DNA from: a virus
Direction: 5' to 3' (one strand)
Virus record (IMG/VR): IMGVR_UViG_3300027541_000418
Span: 1 to 35,161 of that record
DNA: 35,161 bases
The translations under genes were made by a program, and so were the position numbers. Below, piece by piece: positions 15,602-24,215 of this stretch (its first letter is position 1; each line of letters begins with the position of its first letter). Under the pieces are notes generated by a model. That model saw nothing but the letters and a program-made list of their open reading frames with translations, had not been told where the DNA came from and ran no database searches.

Positions 15602-18600
15602 ATGGCAAAACGACAGATAAAAAAATATATTTTTGAACCGGGGATTAGTAAAAATGATAACCTGTTTCCTAATGCGGTAGCATTACTAACAGCAAATAAA
15701 ACATTTTTACAAAATCAAGTAGTTGCGTTTATTAATAATCAAATTACTAATAATATTGCACCTTACTCTGGTTACTCTTATGCATCAGACAAATGTTTTA
15801 GAGACGTTGGATATTTTATTGATTCGATAATACACGATTTAAGATATGGCGGGAATGTTAAATGTCGTCAAGTTGCAGATTATTTTTGGATTAACGGCGA
15901 ACCTCAAATTCGAGGCGATGTTAGCCCAGAGATAACAGGTCAACAATATCTAAGAGATGTTATTAATGATTATATTTTTACAAATCAAACGGTTGCACCA
16001 TCATATGGTAATGTAACCGTTCAAATTAAATATCCTTCTGCACCTGCCGAAGAAGGAGCAGATTCTGCCAATACAGCATTATGGAATGTATTCAGCTCGG
16101 TTATCGAGGACGGTATTCCTGCAATGCCATCGAAGATTCCAGGTGTAAGTTCTATTAGACTATTAGGAAAATTTACACCAGATGAATTATTGTTAATTAC
16201 TAATGTAGACGACGGTGAAATTATCTATAATTTTGCCGACGCCACAGAAACATTATCTGTAGAATATAAACAAGGACGTTCTAGCGGTGACGGTAACTTA
16301 TTAAGTGATGTTGATTTTAGAACATGGTTTCAAACAACTGATACTATCACTACAATTTATTTGTCTCACGATACATCAAATTTAACATCATCGGCAAATC
16401 TACAAATATTTGTTGAAGAAGAATACCAAACAATTAGACCTTGGCAATTTGGTACAGATGCTATTGAACGTATGCGTGTTGCTGCTCCGCAGGCCATGCT
16501 TGACGCTGACTTTGAGTACGGATTACAACCTACTAAATGGCAGGCACTAGGTTTAATTCGAATGTATCCTTCTATTTACGAAGTGCCTGGAACTGACCTA
16601 AGTGTTTCAGCTATAACCACAGATGCATCAATTAATACTGGTTATTTTGGTTCTTCTTTAATTACGGTAACAACAACCGGAGCTCACGGTTTTAGCGTAC
16701 AACAACCTATTACGGTAAAAGGTCTTAGTTCGAATGTTAGCGGTTTTGCTCGTGCAGAAGGTTCATTCTTAGTTTATAGTGTACCGAGTTCTGTGTCATT
16801 TACATATTATGCAAGTGCTAAAGTAGGAACAACTAACGGAGAAAGTCTGTTTACAAGTTTTGCTCAGATTAGACAAGCAGGTTTTTATACCGGAGCATCA
16901 ATTGGACAACCAACGTTTTCTGTGTATAGCAACGGATCAACCCTAAGTGTAAGCTCAAAATTTACAACAGCATCTGGATCATATCAAATAGCGTTCAACG
17001 GAACTAGTCCAACCATTGGATCACCAATTTCAGGATCTCCAAATATTGCTGCGGGTACATCTGTATCTGGTGTTATTGGTTCTGGAACGGTTACTGCAAG
17101 ATATAAAGAAAGTACAACTCCTGCAGACACATCAATTGAATTAGTTGATTTAACAGGCGTTCAACAGGGCATGGTTATTTCAAGTGGTTCTGGTGCAGCG
17201 TTAGTTATTAATGCAATTGGCGGAAATCAAGTAGACTTATCCGCAGCCTTAGGCTTAACTAAATTAGGTGCTAACGGATCTAACCTTGCAGTTACCGGAA
17301 CAAATATTCAAAGCACAGGAGCAAATGCTCATTTTGCTGTTTCAAGATCCGGTGGTGTCTATACCGTAACTGACTTAGGCGATAGTACAATTAACGGAGA
17401 CGGATATGTTGTTGGAGACAGAATTGTAATTCTCGGAACATCGCTAGGCGGCACAAGCCCAGACAACGATATTATTGTTACCGTATCTAGTGTAGATAGT
17501 CAGGGAGGTGTTACTGGATTTACATATTCTGGAACAGGAATATCAGGCGGCGGTACATATACTGCAATTAATCAATCTTCAACAACTGGCGCAGGTAATG
17601 GTGCTCAAATTAATGTTGTAAGAACAGGTGGTACTGGTGCTTATCAGATTACTCTCTCAACACCGGGTAATAATTACGCTCAAGGAGATTTTGTAACATG
17701 GGCAGGAACAGACCTAGGCGGTGTAAGCCCAGATAACGATATTACAATTAGTGTAGATGGAGTCACTGCCGGCGGCATTGTTGACTACACACTTATTGGA
17801 ACACCCGTTGGTGCAACAGGCGATGCTAGTTATAACATTACTTCAGCTACAAATGAACTTGTATCAGGCGTAGGCGCAATATTTGATGTTACAAGAACAG
17901 ATGGTGTTTATTCAGCGGTAGTTAGTGCTGGTGTAGGTGCAGGTGGATCAGGTTATAATGTAGGAAATAGAATTTTAATTTCTGGTTCAAGTTTAGATGG
18001 ATCGTCGACTACTAATGATTGTATATTAACCGTTACCTCGGCTGGTGGAGGAACAATTGGCGCAGTATCTGCATCAGGTACTCCTTATGCAGGAGATACG
18101 GTTTCTGTTTATCCAACATTAACAATCAGTGAAGCATTAACTGGCGCAATTCCAGACGGAACAACATTAAGTGTTGGTGCTATTGCAACCGTTCAGGTTG
18201 ATTTTGCAAGTAATCACGGATTATTGCCAGGCACTACAATTTTAACAAGTATTTCATCACAGCCAGCACCGGGATTTACTGCTACAGCAAGAACGTTACC
18301 AACTTCAATTACATGGTCAAGCACTTCAGCTCTTAATGGCGTGTTCATTGCAACAGGTAGTTCTTCTGCAAACACCGCAAGATCAACAGATGGACAATCA
18401 TGGAGCGCAGGCGGAGCGTTGCCTTCGAGCGGAAATTGGGTTGCAACAGCCGCAGGAACCATTGGTGCAAATGATGTATTTGTAGCAATTGCCAGTGGAG
18501 GCACAGCCGCAGCATTTTCTACTAACGGCGGCACAACATGGACTGCTGCAACAATGCCATCTTCCGGATCTTGGTCATCAGTATCATTCTATGGAGGATA

Positions 18601-21600
18601 TTTTGTAGCAATTGTTTCAGGTGGCACAGCAACCGCATATTCGATAGACGGTGCAACTTGGATAGCAGGTGGTGCATTACCAAGTTCGACAACATGGACT
18701 GATGTATCTGCAGGATTAATTGGATCGTCAGCATACTTTGTGGCAATTGCTTCAGGCGGCACAGCCGCAGCATATTCCGCTGATAACGGACTAACATGGA
18801 CAGCTACAGGAGCATTGCCTGCTTCAGCAACATGGAGCTCAATAACTTACGGATACAATAGATTCTTTGCAGTAGCAAGAGGATCAGCAACCGCAGCTTA
18901 TTCAACAACTGGAACAACATGGACTTCGGTTACATTACCTTCTGGAGCAAACTGGAATAATTGTACCTACGGTGACAGCAACTTTGTTGTTATTGCAGAC
19001 GGTGCTACCAGCGCACTTACATCATTTACAGGTGAAACTGGTTCATTTACTGAAAGAACTACAACAGGAACAGCAACTTGGGAAGAAATTGCCTATACCA
19101 CATATTTAGGTATTGGTAGATTTGCCGTAGTAGGTAACGGTACAAGCGCCATGAGTATTGATTTGTTATCAGCTAATCATCAACTAGCAACTGGTCCTCA
19201 TGTAGTAACACAAGTTCCAACACCAACTCAAATTAGATTTCCTGCTAGAACAACAGGTACAATCGATACCTCAGCATCTGCACTAACCGGAGTATTATAC
19301 GCTCGTCCAGATACTTTCTTTACACATAGACCATTTGACGGCGGTGTTCAGCTAGGTACTGGTAATCCAAGTCACGGTGCACAGGCAATTCGTCAAAGTA
19401 AAAAATACATTCGTTACCAATCTGGTAAAGGTATTATGTATACCACCGGTGGTTTGTTTGCACCAAGTTATACACTTGCCTCTGCTACAGCAGCTGACAC
19501 GGTAATTAATAGTTATATTACATTTACCTGTGACGACAACGACCACGGACTACAACCAGGTGCAGAAATTGAAGTTATTGGTATGGTAGATTTTGAATTT
19601 AATGGTGACTATACCGTTGAAAGTATTGTTGATGCACGTAGATTCCGTGTTAGATCAAATGCACCATTGTCATCAACCACAGGTACACTAGGACCTGATG
19701 CCAAAGTTCTTTTAAAACGCTGGCACGGATCAACCGTTCGTATTGGTGCATTTGATGAGCAAAACGGTTTATTCTATCAATACGATGGTCAAGAAATGGC
19801 GTTGGTTCGTCGATCAAGTACAAACCAATTAACAGGAACCGTTTCAATTACACTAGACAGCAATACCGTAACTGGTACAAATACTAGGTTCCAAGATCAA
19901 TTAAAAGTTGGAGACAAAATTGTTATTCGTGGGATGAGCCATATTGTAACAAGTATAGCAAGTCAAACATCAATGACTATGGCTCCAGACTGGCGCGGCG
20001 CAAACTCTATTACAGGAGCAAGAGTCTGTGTAACTACAGAATTGTATATTCCTCAACGTGACTGGAACATTGATCCTATTGACGGAACAGGACCAAGTGG
20101 TTACGAAATGTTACCATGGCGTATGCAGATGTTAGGTATGCAATACTCATGGTATGCTGCTGGTTTTGTAGAATGGATGCTTCGTGGAGCTGATGGTAGA
20201 TTTGTATTCTTACATAAGGTAAGAAACTCTAACGTAAATACCGAAGCGTATATGCGTACTGCTAACTTGCCTGTGCGCTACGAAGTTGAAAATAGATCAG
20301 CAGTTAGCAAATTATCAGCAGCTATGAATTCCGGTCAAAACTATATGGATCTTACAGATGCATCAAGATTCCCAACAACTGGAACCGTATATGTTGATAA
20401 CGAATTAATTTCTTACTCTGGAAAATCTGGAAATAGACTACTAGGATGTACAAGAAATGCTTCTTTCTTAGCCTTTACAGCAGGCCAAAACAGAACTTTC
20501 TCGGCAGGAACAGCCGCAGCACATTTAGTAAATGCAGGAGTTCAATTAATTAGTTGTACAACAACCCCAACAATTAGTCACTGGGGTTCAGCTTTACTAA
20601 CTGACGGTATGTTTGATACAGACCGCGGTTACATTTTTAACTATGCGTCAACTGGTTTGAGTTTTACAACATCAAAACAAACAGCATTTATGATTCGACT
20701 AGCGCCTTCAGTTTCTAACGCTATTGTTGGAGATTTAGGTGAACGCGATCTGCTAAACAGAGCGCAGTTACTCTTAAATGAAATTGCGTTAACTGCTGAC
20801 TCTGGTACGGGTGCTATTGTTGTTGAAGGTATTTTAAACCCAAGAAATTATCCAACAGATCCTACCAAGATTACCTGGACTGGTTTATCCAGTGCTGCAT
20901 CTGGTGGACAACCAAGCTTCGCACAAATTGCACTTGGTGGTTCTATTAACTGGGGTGGTGTTGCACCGTTTACAACAACAGCTACCGTTCAAGGAGCATT
21001 AACTACAACAATTAGTGCTAGAGGATTTACTACCGTATCGAATACAATTACTGCTATTGCTAATCCTGCAGGAATTTCAGGATATGCTAATGCGTTGCAG
21101 TTAGGAAACATTACGTTCTATATTCTTAATACTGCATATGATGCATTATTATCTACAACACCATTACGTGTTGGCGATCGACTAGCAGCGGCAACATACA
21201 TTACCGGTGGCCAATCTATATCCGGTATTACTAGAGGATATTTAGGAACAATTTATACTAGGATTGATATGAGTTCTGGTGCAAACGCAACCAGTCCGGC
21301 AAGTTCTAATATATCAATAACCGTTTCTAGCGCAGCATCTATTTCTTATGCTAGTGCATTTAGTAATGCTAGAAACGATTTCTTAATAACCAATGCAGAT
21401 TATACCGCATCAAAACTTCAAGTTGGTGATATTTTAAGTGCTACAACTTATGTTATTAGTAGTCAAACCGTAGCAAGTGTTACTACTTCATATGTAACTA
21501 TTGCAGGAACTGCTTATACTCGTATTGTTATGAGTGCCAATGGTAATGCTTTATCTCCCGGTAACACTAACATAACAACAACGGTGCAGGCAGCAGGTAC

Positions 21601-22063
21601 AGCAGCATCTTACTCAAATACTAACTATTTGTTCTTTACATCAGCAACTTGGAATGCATCAAGTGCATCGGTAGGAACTCGTATTGCAACCAGCTATACA
21701 CAATTCCCAGCTGGTACTTCTGTAGGTTCAGTAACATCAAGACAATTAGGAACAACAATTGTACAGCGTGTTACATTTACACAAACTTCTAGTGCAACTA
21801 TTAGTGCAGCAGGTACGGTTACATTCCAGTTTGGTGATCCGCAGTATGCGCTACCGGGTGAACAGGTATTCTCGTTCGTTGCTAACCCAGGAAACACTAC
21901 AGCTATATCATTAACTGAACTTAAAGAATTAACAACTACAGCTATTGGTGGTAGAGGTGCGTTCCCGAACGGGCCAGACGTACTAGCTATTAACGTGTAT
22001 AAGGTTACAGGAACCGCAACGCCAGGATCAATTATTCTTCGTTGGGGTGAGGCACAGGCTTAA
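15602..22063 (+). CDS. Second giant modular tail/baseplate structural protein (2153 aa)
   Basis: The N-terminus (residues about 20-100) is one copy of the helical module that repeats in the first giant protein (L-L-T-A-N-K-T-F-L-Q; C-F-R-D-V-G-Y-F-I-D-S). A conserved block D-A-I-E-R-M-R-V-A-A-P-Q-A-M-L-D-A-D-F-E-Y-G (about 284-306), three tandem beta modules (nt 17332-18090), an Asp-box array (nt 18270-19150), a block near 19320-20900 with W-R-M-Q-M-L-G-M-Q-Y-S-W-Y, and three C-terminal repeats (nt 21080-21835) follow. The C-terminus G-R-G-A-F-P-N-G-P-D-V-L-A-I-N-V-Y-K-V ends in R-W-G-E-A-Q-A, which I recognise from large virion structural proteins of T4-like marine phages. AAGGA precedes the ATG. 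Probably baseplate-anchored through its N-terminal half; location inferred. Its last 32 bases overlap a minus-strand gene. Confidence 0.85.
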   Translation: MAKRQIKKYIFEPGISKNDNLFPNAVALLTANKTFLQNQVVAFINNQITNNIAPYSGYSYASDKCFRDVGYFIDSIIHDLRYGGNVKCRQVADYFWINGEPQIRGDVSPEITGQQYLRDVINDYIFTNQTVAPSYGNVTVQIKYPSAPAEEGADSANTALWNVFSSVIEDGIPAMPSKIPGVSSIRLLGKFTPDELLLITNVDDGEIIYNFADATETLSVEYKQGRSSGDGNLLSDVDFRTWFQTTDTITTIYLSHDTSNLTSSANLQIFVEEEYQTIRPWQFGTDAIERMRVAAPQAMLDADFEYGLQPTKWQALGLIRMYPSIYEVPGTDLSVSAITTDASINTGYFGSSLITVTTTGAHGFSVQQPITVKGLSSNVSGFARAEGSFLVYSVPSSVSFTYYASAKVGTTNGESLFTSFAQIRQAGFYTGASIGQPTFSVYSNGSTLSVSSKFTTASGSYQIAFNGTSPTIGSPISGSPNIAAGTSVSGVIGSGTVTARYKESTTPADTSIELVDLTGVQQGMVISSGSGAALVINAIGGNQVDLSAALGLTKLGANGSNLAVTGTNIQSTGANAHFAVSRSGGVYTVTDLGDSTINGDGYVVGDRIVILGTSLGGTSPDNDIIVTVSSVDSQGGVTGFTYSGTGISGGGTYTAINQSSTTGAGNGAQINVVRTGGTGAYQITLSTPGNNYAQGDFVTWAGTDLGGVSPDNDITISVDGVTAGGIVDYTLIGTPVGATGDASYNITSATNELVSGVGAIFDVTRTDGVYSAVVSAGVGAGGSGYNVGNRILISGSSLDGSSTTNDCILTVTSAGGGTIGAVSASGTPYAGDTVSVYPTLTISEALTGAIPDGTTLSVGAIATVQVDFASNHGLLPGTTILTSISSQPAPGFTATARTLPTSITWSSTSALNGVFIATGSSSANTARSTDGQSWSAGGALPSSGNWVATAAGTIGANDVFVAIASGGTAAAFSTNGGTTWTAATMPSSGSWSSVSFYGGYFVAIVSGGTATAYSIDGATWIAGGALPSSTTWTDVSAGLIGSSAYFVAIASGGTAAAYSADNGLTWTATGALPASATWSSITYGYNRFFAVARGSATAAYSTTGTTWTSVTLPSGANWNNCTYGDSNFVVIADGATSALTSFTGETGSFTERTTTGTATWEEIAYTTYLGIGRFAVVGNGTSAMSIDLLSANHQLATGPHVVTQVPTPTQIRFPARTTGTIDTSASALTGVLYARPDTFFTHRPFDGGVQLGTGNPSHGAQAIRQSKKYIRYQSGKGIMYTTGGLFAPSYTLASATAADTVINSYITFTCDDNDHGLQPGAEIEVIGMVDFEFNGDYTVESIVDARRFRVRSNAPLSSTTGTLGPDAKVLLKRWHGSTVRIGAFDEQNGLFYQYDGQEMALVRRSSTNQLTGTVSITLDSNTVTGTNTRFQDQLKVGDKIVIRGMSHIVTSIASQTSMTMAPDWRGANSITGARVCVTTELYIPQRDWNIDPIDGTGPSGYEMLPWRMQMLGMQYSWYAAGFVEWMLRGADGRFVFLHKVRNSNVNTEAYMRTANLPVRYEVENRSAVSKLSAAMNSGQNYMDLTDASRFPTTGTVYVDNELISYSGKSGNRLLGCTRNASFLAFTAGQNRTFSAGTAAAHLVNAGVQLISCTTTPTISHWGSALLTDGMFDTDRGYIFNYASTGLSFTTSKQTAFMIRLAPSVSNAIVGDLGERDLLNRAQLLLNEIALTADSGTGAIVVEGILNPRNYPTDPTKITWTGLSSAASGGQPSFAQIALGGSINWGGVAPFTTTATVQGALTTTISARGFTTVSNTITAIANPAGISGYANALQLGNITFYILNTAYDALLSTTPLRVGDRLAAATYITGGQSISGITRGYLGTIYTRIDMSSGANATSPASSNISITVSSAASISYASAFSNARNDFLITNADYTASKLQVGDILSATTYVISSQTVASVTTSYVTIAGTAYTRIVMSANGNALSPGNTNITTTVQAAGTAASYSNTNYLFFTSATWNASSASVGTRIATSYTQFPAGTSVGSVTSRQLGTTIVQRVTFTQTSSATISAAGTVTFQFGDPQYALPGEQVFSFVANPGNTTAISLTELKELTTTAIGGRGAFPNGPDVLAINVYKVTGTATPGSIILRWGEAQA
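17332..18090 (+). repeat. Three tandem about 70-80-residue beta modules
   Basis: Units at about 17332-17545, 17605-17815 and 17881-18090 share the pattern (F/I)-x-V-x-R-x-x-G-x-Y, then Y-x-x-G-(D/N), then (L)-(G/D)-G-x-(S)-x-x-N-D with a following beta strand. One more copy is inserted in the first giant protein at about 3757-3960 (F-D-V-S-R-R-N-G-V-Y ... L-G-G-T-T-P-T-N-N). Confidence 0.75.
18270..19150 (+). repeat. Asp-box repeat array, about 6 units
   Basis: Units such as R-S-T-D-G-Q-S-W, Y-S-I-D-G-A-T-W, Y-S-A-D-N-G-L-T-W and Y-S-T-T-G-T-T-W, each followed by a L-P-S-S-x-x-W segment, suggest a single six- or seven-bladed propeller. The units are close relatives of those at 3640-5580 in the first giant protein. 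Confidence 0.75.
21080..21835 (+). repeat. Three C-terminal about 80-residue repeats
   Basis: Units start near 21082, 21346 and 21610 with Y-A-N/Y-A-S/Y-S-N, then a hydrophobic F-(Y/L)-I-x-(N/T)-A-x-(Y/W) segment, V-G-(D/T), and end in a T-V or T-F strand. The third copy joins the conserved C-terminus of the protein. Confidence 0.6.
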
Positions 22064-22328
22064 TCGAAGATTCCCAACTAGTCAACATACGATCTAACTC
22101 ACGTCTTACTTGGGTTAGATCGTTTCTAGTTTCAGTAATGTCATTAGGAACCTTGCCTGTTAAAAAGACATGATCATGCTGTTGATCAAGTGCTTGAACT
22201 CTAGATTTGATCGTCAATAGCATGTCGATCATTTTTTTCTGTAGATCAGAATCAGTTACCAAAGAAATTCTTTCTTGAAATTTTTGATATTCCTGTTTGA
22301 AGCGTTCGCTATTTTGTATTTTCATCAT
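22032..22328 (-). CDS. Small charged coiled-coil protein, unknown role (98 aa)
   Basis: The protein is almost entirely helical and charged, with heptad-like runs (K-M-I-D-M-L-L-T-I-K-S-R-V-Q-A-L and T-R-N-D-L-T-Q-V-R-R-E-L-D-R-M-L). No known domain was recognised. It is the last gene of the minus-strand group gp14-gp15-Nudix-like and starts 20 bases inside the Nudix-like gene, so translation is probably coupled. Its 3' end overlaps the end of the convergent giant gene by 32 bases. The inverted repeat at 22089-22123 lies inside it. It could be a small virion or regulatory protein; nothing in the sequence decides. Confidence 0.6.
   Translation of the reverse strand: MMKIQNSERFKQEYQKFQERISLVTDSDLQKKMIDMLLTIKSRVQALDQQHDHVFLTGKVPNDITETRNDLTQVRRELDRMLTSWESSIKPVPHPNEE
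22089..22125 (+). terminator. Possible terminator hairpin of the second giant gene, inside an antisense gene
   Basis: ACGATCTAAC (22089-22098) and GTTAGATCGT (22114-22123) form a perfect 10-bp inverted repeat with a 15-base loop, 26 bases after the giant gene stop. Only three T follow (22123-22125), so termination is plausible but weak by sequence. Confidence 0.45.
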
Positions 22329-22698
22329 TTTCTAAGACCAATATAGTTTCAATTTTTGTTTTAATAAGCTGATTATTTAGTGTGGTTTTTAAACCATTAT
22401 GAAGATTTTTAGGCAAGTATTCGATGCTGCTCCAACATATTGTTGGGCTAGCCCTTGTTAAAAATTCTTCTTCAACTAAACAAACATAAGTGCCGTATTC
22501 AAACCCCTTATCTTCGCTAAGATATAATTCAATAGGTAATATTCTACCCTGAGAATAATCTCTTAAAAGACCCTGGGCATCTTCTAATAAAGTATTTTGT
22601 CTTGGAAAAGTAGGAACGGTCCATTTGTAATCTTCTAAGATTAACAAAATCCGTTCTGTTTTTTTGGCAAGAAATAGTAGTCCGGCACGCTGTTGCAT
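22309..22698 (-). CDS. Nudix-fold-like protein without a clear Nudix box (129 aa)
   Basis: The order R-A-G-L-L-F-L-A-K-K-T-E-R-I-L-L-I-L (residues 3-20), K-W-T-V-P-T-F (25-31) and late S-S-I-E-Y-L-P-K-N-L-H-N-G-L matches the strand and helix pattern of Nudix proteins, where W-x-x-P-G begins the catalytic region and W-x-x-x-x-x-L-P-x-x-x-H-x-G closes it. The catalytic box (G-x5-E-x7-R-E-x2-E-E-x-G) is missing: P-T-F replaces P-G-G and no R-E-x-x-E-E run follows. It is therefore either inactive as a hydrolase or a binding protein. AAAGG lies close upstream of the ATG; the gene begins 8 bases after gp15. Why it accompanies neck genes is unknown. Family call is moderate. Confidence 0.5.
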   Translation of the reverse strand: MQQRAGLLFLAKKTERILLILEDYKWTVPTFPRQNTLLEDAQGLLRDYSQGRILPIELYLSEDKGFEYGTYVCLVEEEFLTRASPTICWSSIEYLPKNLHNGLKTTLNNQLIKTKIETILVLENDENTK

Positions 22699-22706
22699 AC
22701 CTTTAC

Positions 22707-24215
22707 TTATTCTCCGTCGAGGTTAAATCTCCACGTTCCGGCAGCATATTCGCCTTCGAATGATTTGAGCCACTGCTCTAAATCCCATTTATATTGAATA
22801 CCTGTTTTTAAATTGGTAACATATGTTAGTTCAGTAGCCGCAGCTGGATCAAAAACGGTTACCCATGTAGTACCATCCCATTCAATAATAGAATTTGCTT
22901 TAAGATATAGGTCATATCCGTTTACATCTTTCCATCCATCTGGACCGTCGTAAGGATCTCCGCTGCTTCCGTCTGCAGGACTTTGGCCATATTGCATTAC
23001 TCCGCCTCTATTTTCACTAGGGTTTACATCTTCTAGCATCAAATATCTAATACCAGGAGTTATTAACGATGCAGAACCAAACACTTCGATTGGATTAAAT
23101 TTATAAGGATCGATAATTGCATCTATTGTTGTCCAACTATTATTTGATCTTGCTGGTCCGGGAATCGATGTATTTGAAGGTTTATCTTCAATTGTTACAA
23201 CAAGATATGTTGGATCTATCTGATTAATTGTAAATGTTCCTCGAATTTCATTACCGTTAGGCTGTAAGAAGTAGACCATACTTAATCCCGGAGTATAACC
23301 ACCGTGATGTTCTAACACAAGATTCCAATCTAATCTATCTCCATATTTTACTGGAACATCAAGGCCTGCAGCCTGAACGGCTTCATAAACGTCTAAAATA
23401 GATAAATCGTAGTCATTGGATTGACCGTTATTACTTTTTAATAACAAGACACCGTATTGATCATAGGTTCTAAATAACTGAGTACCGGCTTTTCCAAGGT
23501 CCATTGTTAAGTCTTCAAGTCCTAGCACATCACCGTCTTCAGTAAAGATATTAGTAACAATGTTTTTAACAACTCCAAGTTTTTTAACTTTAGCAGGAGC
23601 TGTAATAAAGATAGGCATATCAAATTCTATACTACAAATATCAATATCGCTTTCTGCTGCTTGCGGAATTGTTCTAGAACTAAACGTTAAATTTTTTAAA
23701 TTTACAACACTAAGACTAGTCCAATCAACAAAGTTATCAGTGGTTTGAATTTCGAAACTTGGATTAAAGAAAACAAGAATTTGTTCTAACAATTGCAATT
23801 TTTGATCAGTGTTTGAAGTCCATATATCTGCTTTCATGCTTAACTTATACGGAGTTGGCATTAAACGTTCTATAGTATAATGACCACCTTGAGTACTTTC
23901 ATATATAGGATCACCTGCTTCATCAAAGTCTGAATATTTTCTTTCTCTAATATTGATTTTACTTACAAAGGTAGCATCGCTTAGTCTAGTCATGTCAAGC
24001 TCTAGACCTGTAATATAACAAGCAATTCTTGGTACGGTAGGCATTTTATTTTCAGAGTTATCTCTAATAATAGAAGCTACTTGACGTGTTAAATCACCGT
24101 ACATTACTGGCACATGGCGTTCTTCGCCGTCACCGGCCTTATACTTGAATCCAATAAAAAAGCGCATGAACTGAGTCACATAGCGTCTTATCTGCCCATC
24201 ATAAAAGAAGTCCAT
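22707..24215 (-). CDS. 15: Tail sheath stabiliser/completion protein gp15-like (502 aa)
   Basis: The N-terminus F-F-Y-D-G-Q-I-R-R-Y-V-T-Q-F-M-R-F-F followed by H-V-P-V-M-Y-G-D matches the start of T4 gp15 (F-Y-N-x-x-F-R-R-Y ... V-P-I-T-Y). M-P-T-P-Y-K-L-S-M-K-A-D-I-W-T-S-N-T-D-Q-K (about 115-135) and E-Q-I-L-V-F-F-N-P correspond to the P-S-P-I-K-M-I-Y-E-L-S-I-F-T ... E-Q-I-L-P-Y-F-Q-P core of gp15. gp15 caps the tail tube and sheath and joins the tail to the neck. At 502 residues it is nearly twice T4 gp15 (272): the extension after about residue 240 includes a module Y-L-K-A-N-S-I-I-E-W-D-G-T-T-W-V also found in gp14 and sheath. The ATG overlaps the gp14 stop (TAATG), indicating coupling. 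Confidence 0.85.
   Translation of the reverse strand: MDFFYDGQIRRYVTQFMRFFIGFKYKAGDGEERHVPVMYGDLTRQVASIIRDNSENKMPTVPRIACYITGLELDMTRLSDATFVSKINIRERKYSDFDEAGDPIYESTQGGHYTIERLMPTPYKLSMKADIWTSNTDQKLQLLEQILVFFNPSFEIQTTDNFVDWTSLSVVNLKNLTFSSRTIPQAAESDIDICSIEFDMPIFITAPAKVKKLGVVKNIVTNIFTEDGDVLGLEDLTMDLGKAGTQLFRTYDQYGVLLLKSNNGQSNDYDLSILDVYEAVQAAGLDVPVKYGDRLDWNLVLEHHGGYTPGLSMVYFLQPNGNEIRGTFTINQIDPTYLVVTIEDKPSNTSIPGPARSNNSWTTIDAIIDPYKFNPIEVFGSASLITPGIRYLMLEDVNPSENRGGVMQYGQSPADGSSGDPYDGPDGWKDVNGYDLYLKANSIIEWDGTTWVTVFDPAAATELTYVTNLKTGIQYKWDLEQWLKSFEGEYAAGTWRFNLDGE

Noticed and set aside
18214-18797. Minus-strand reading frames within the second giant gene
   Set aside because: Shadow frames caused by repeated Ala/Thr/Ser codons in the Asp-box array.
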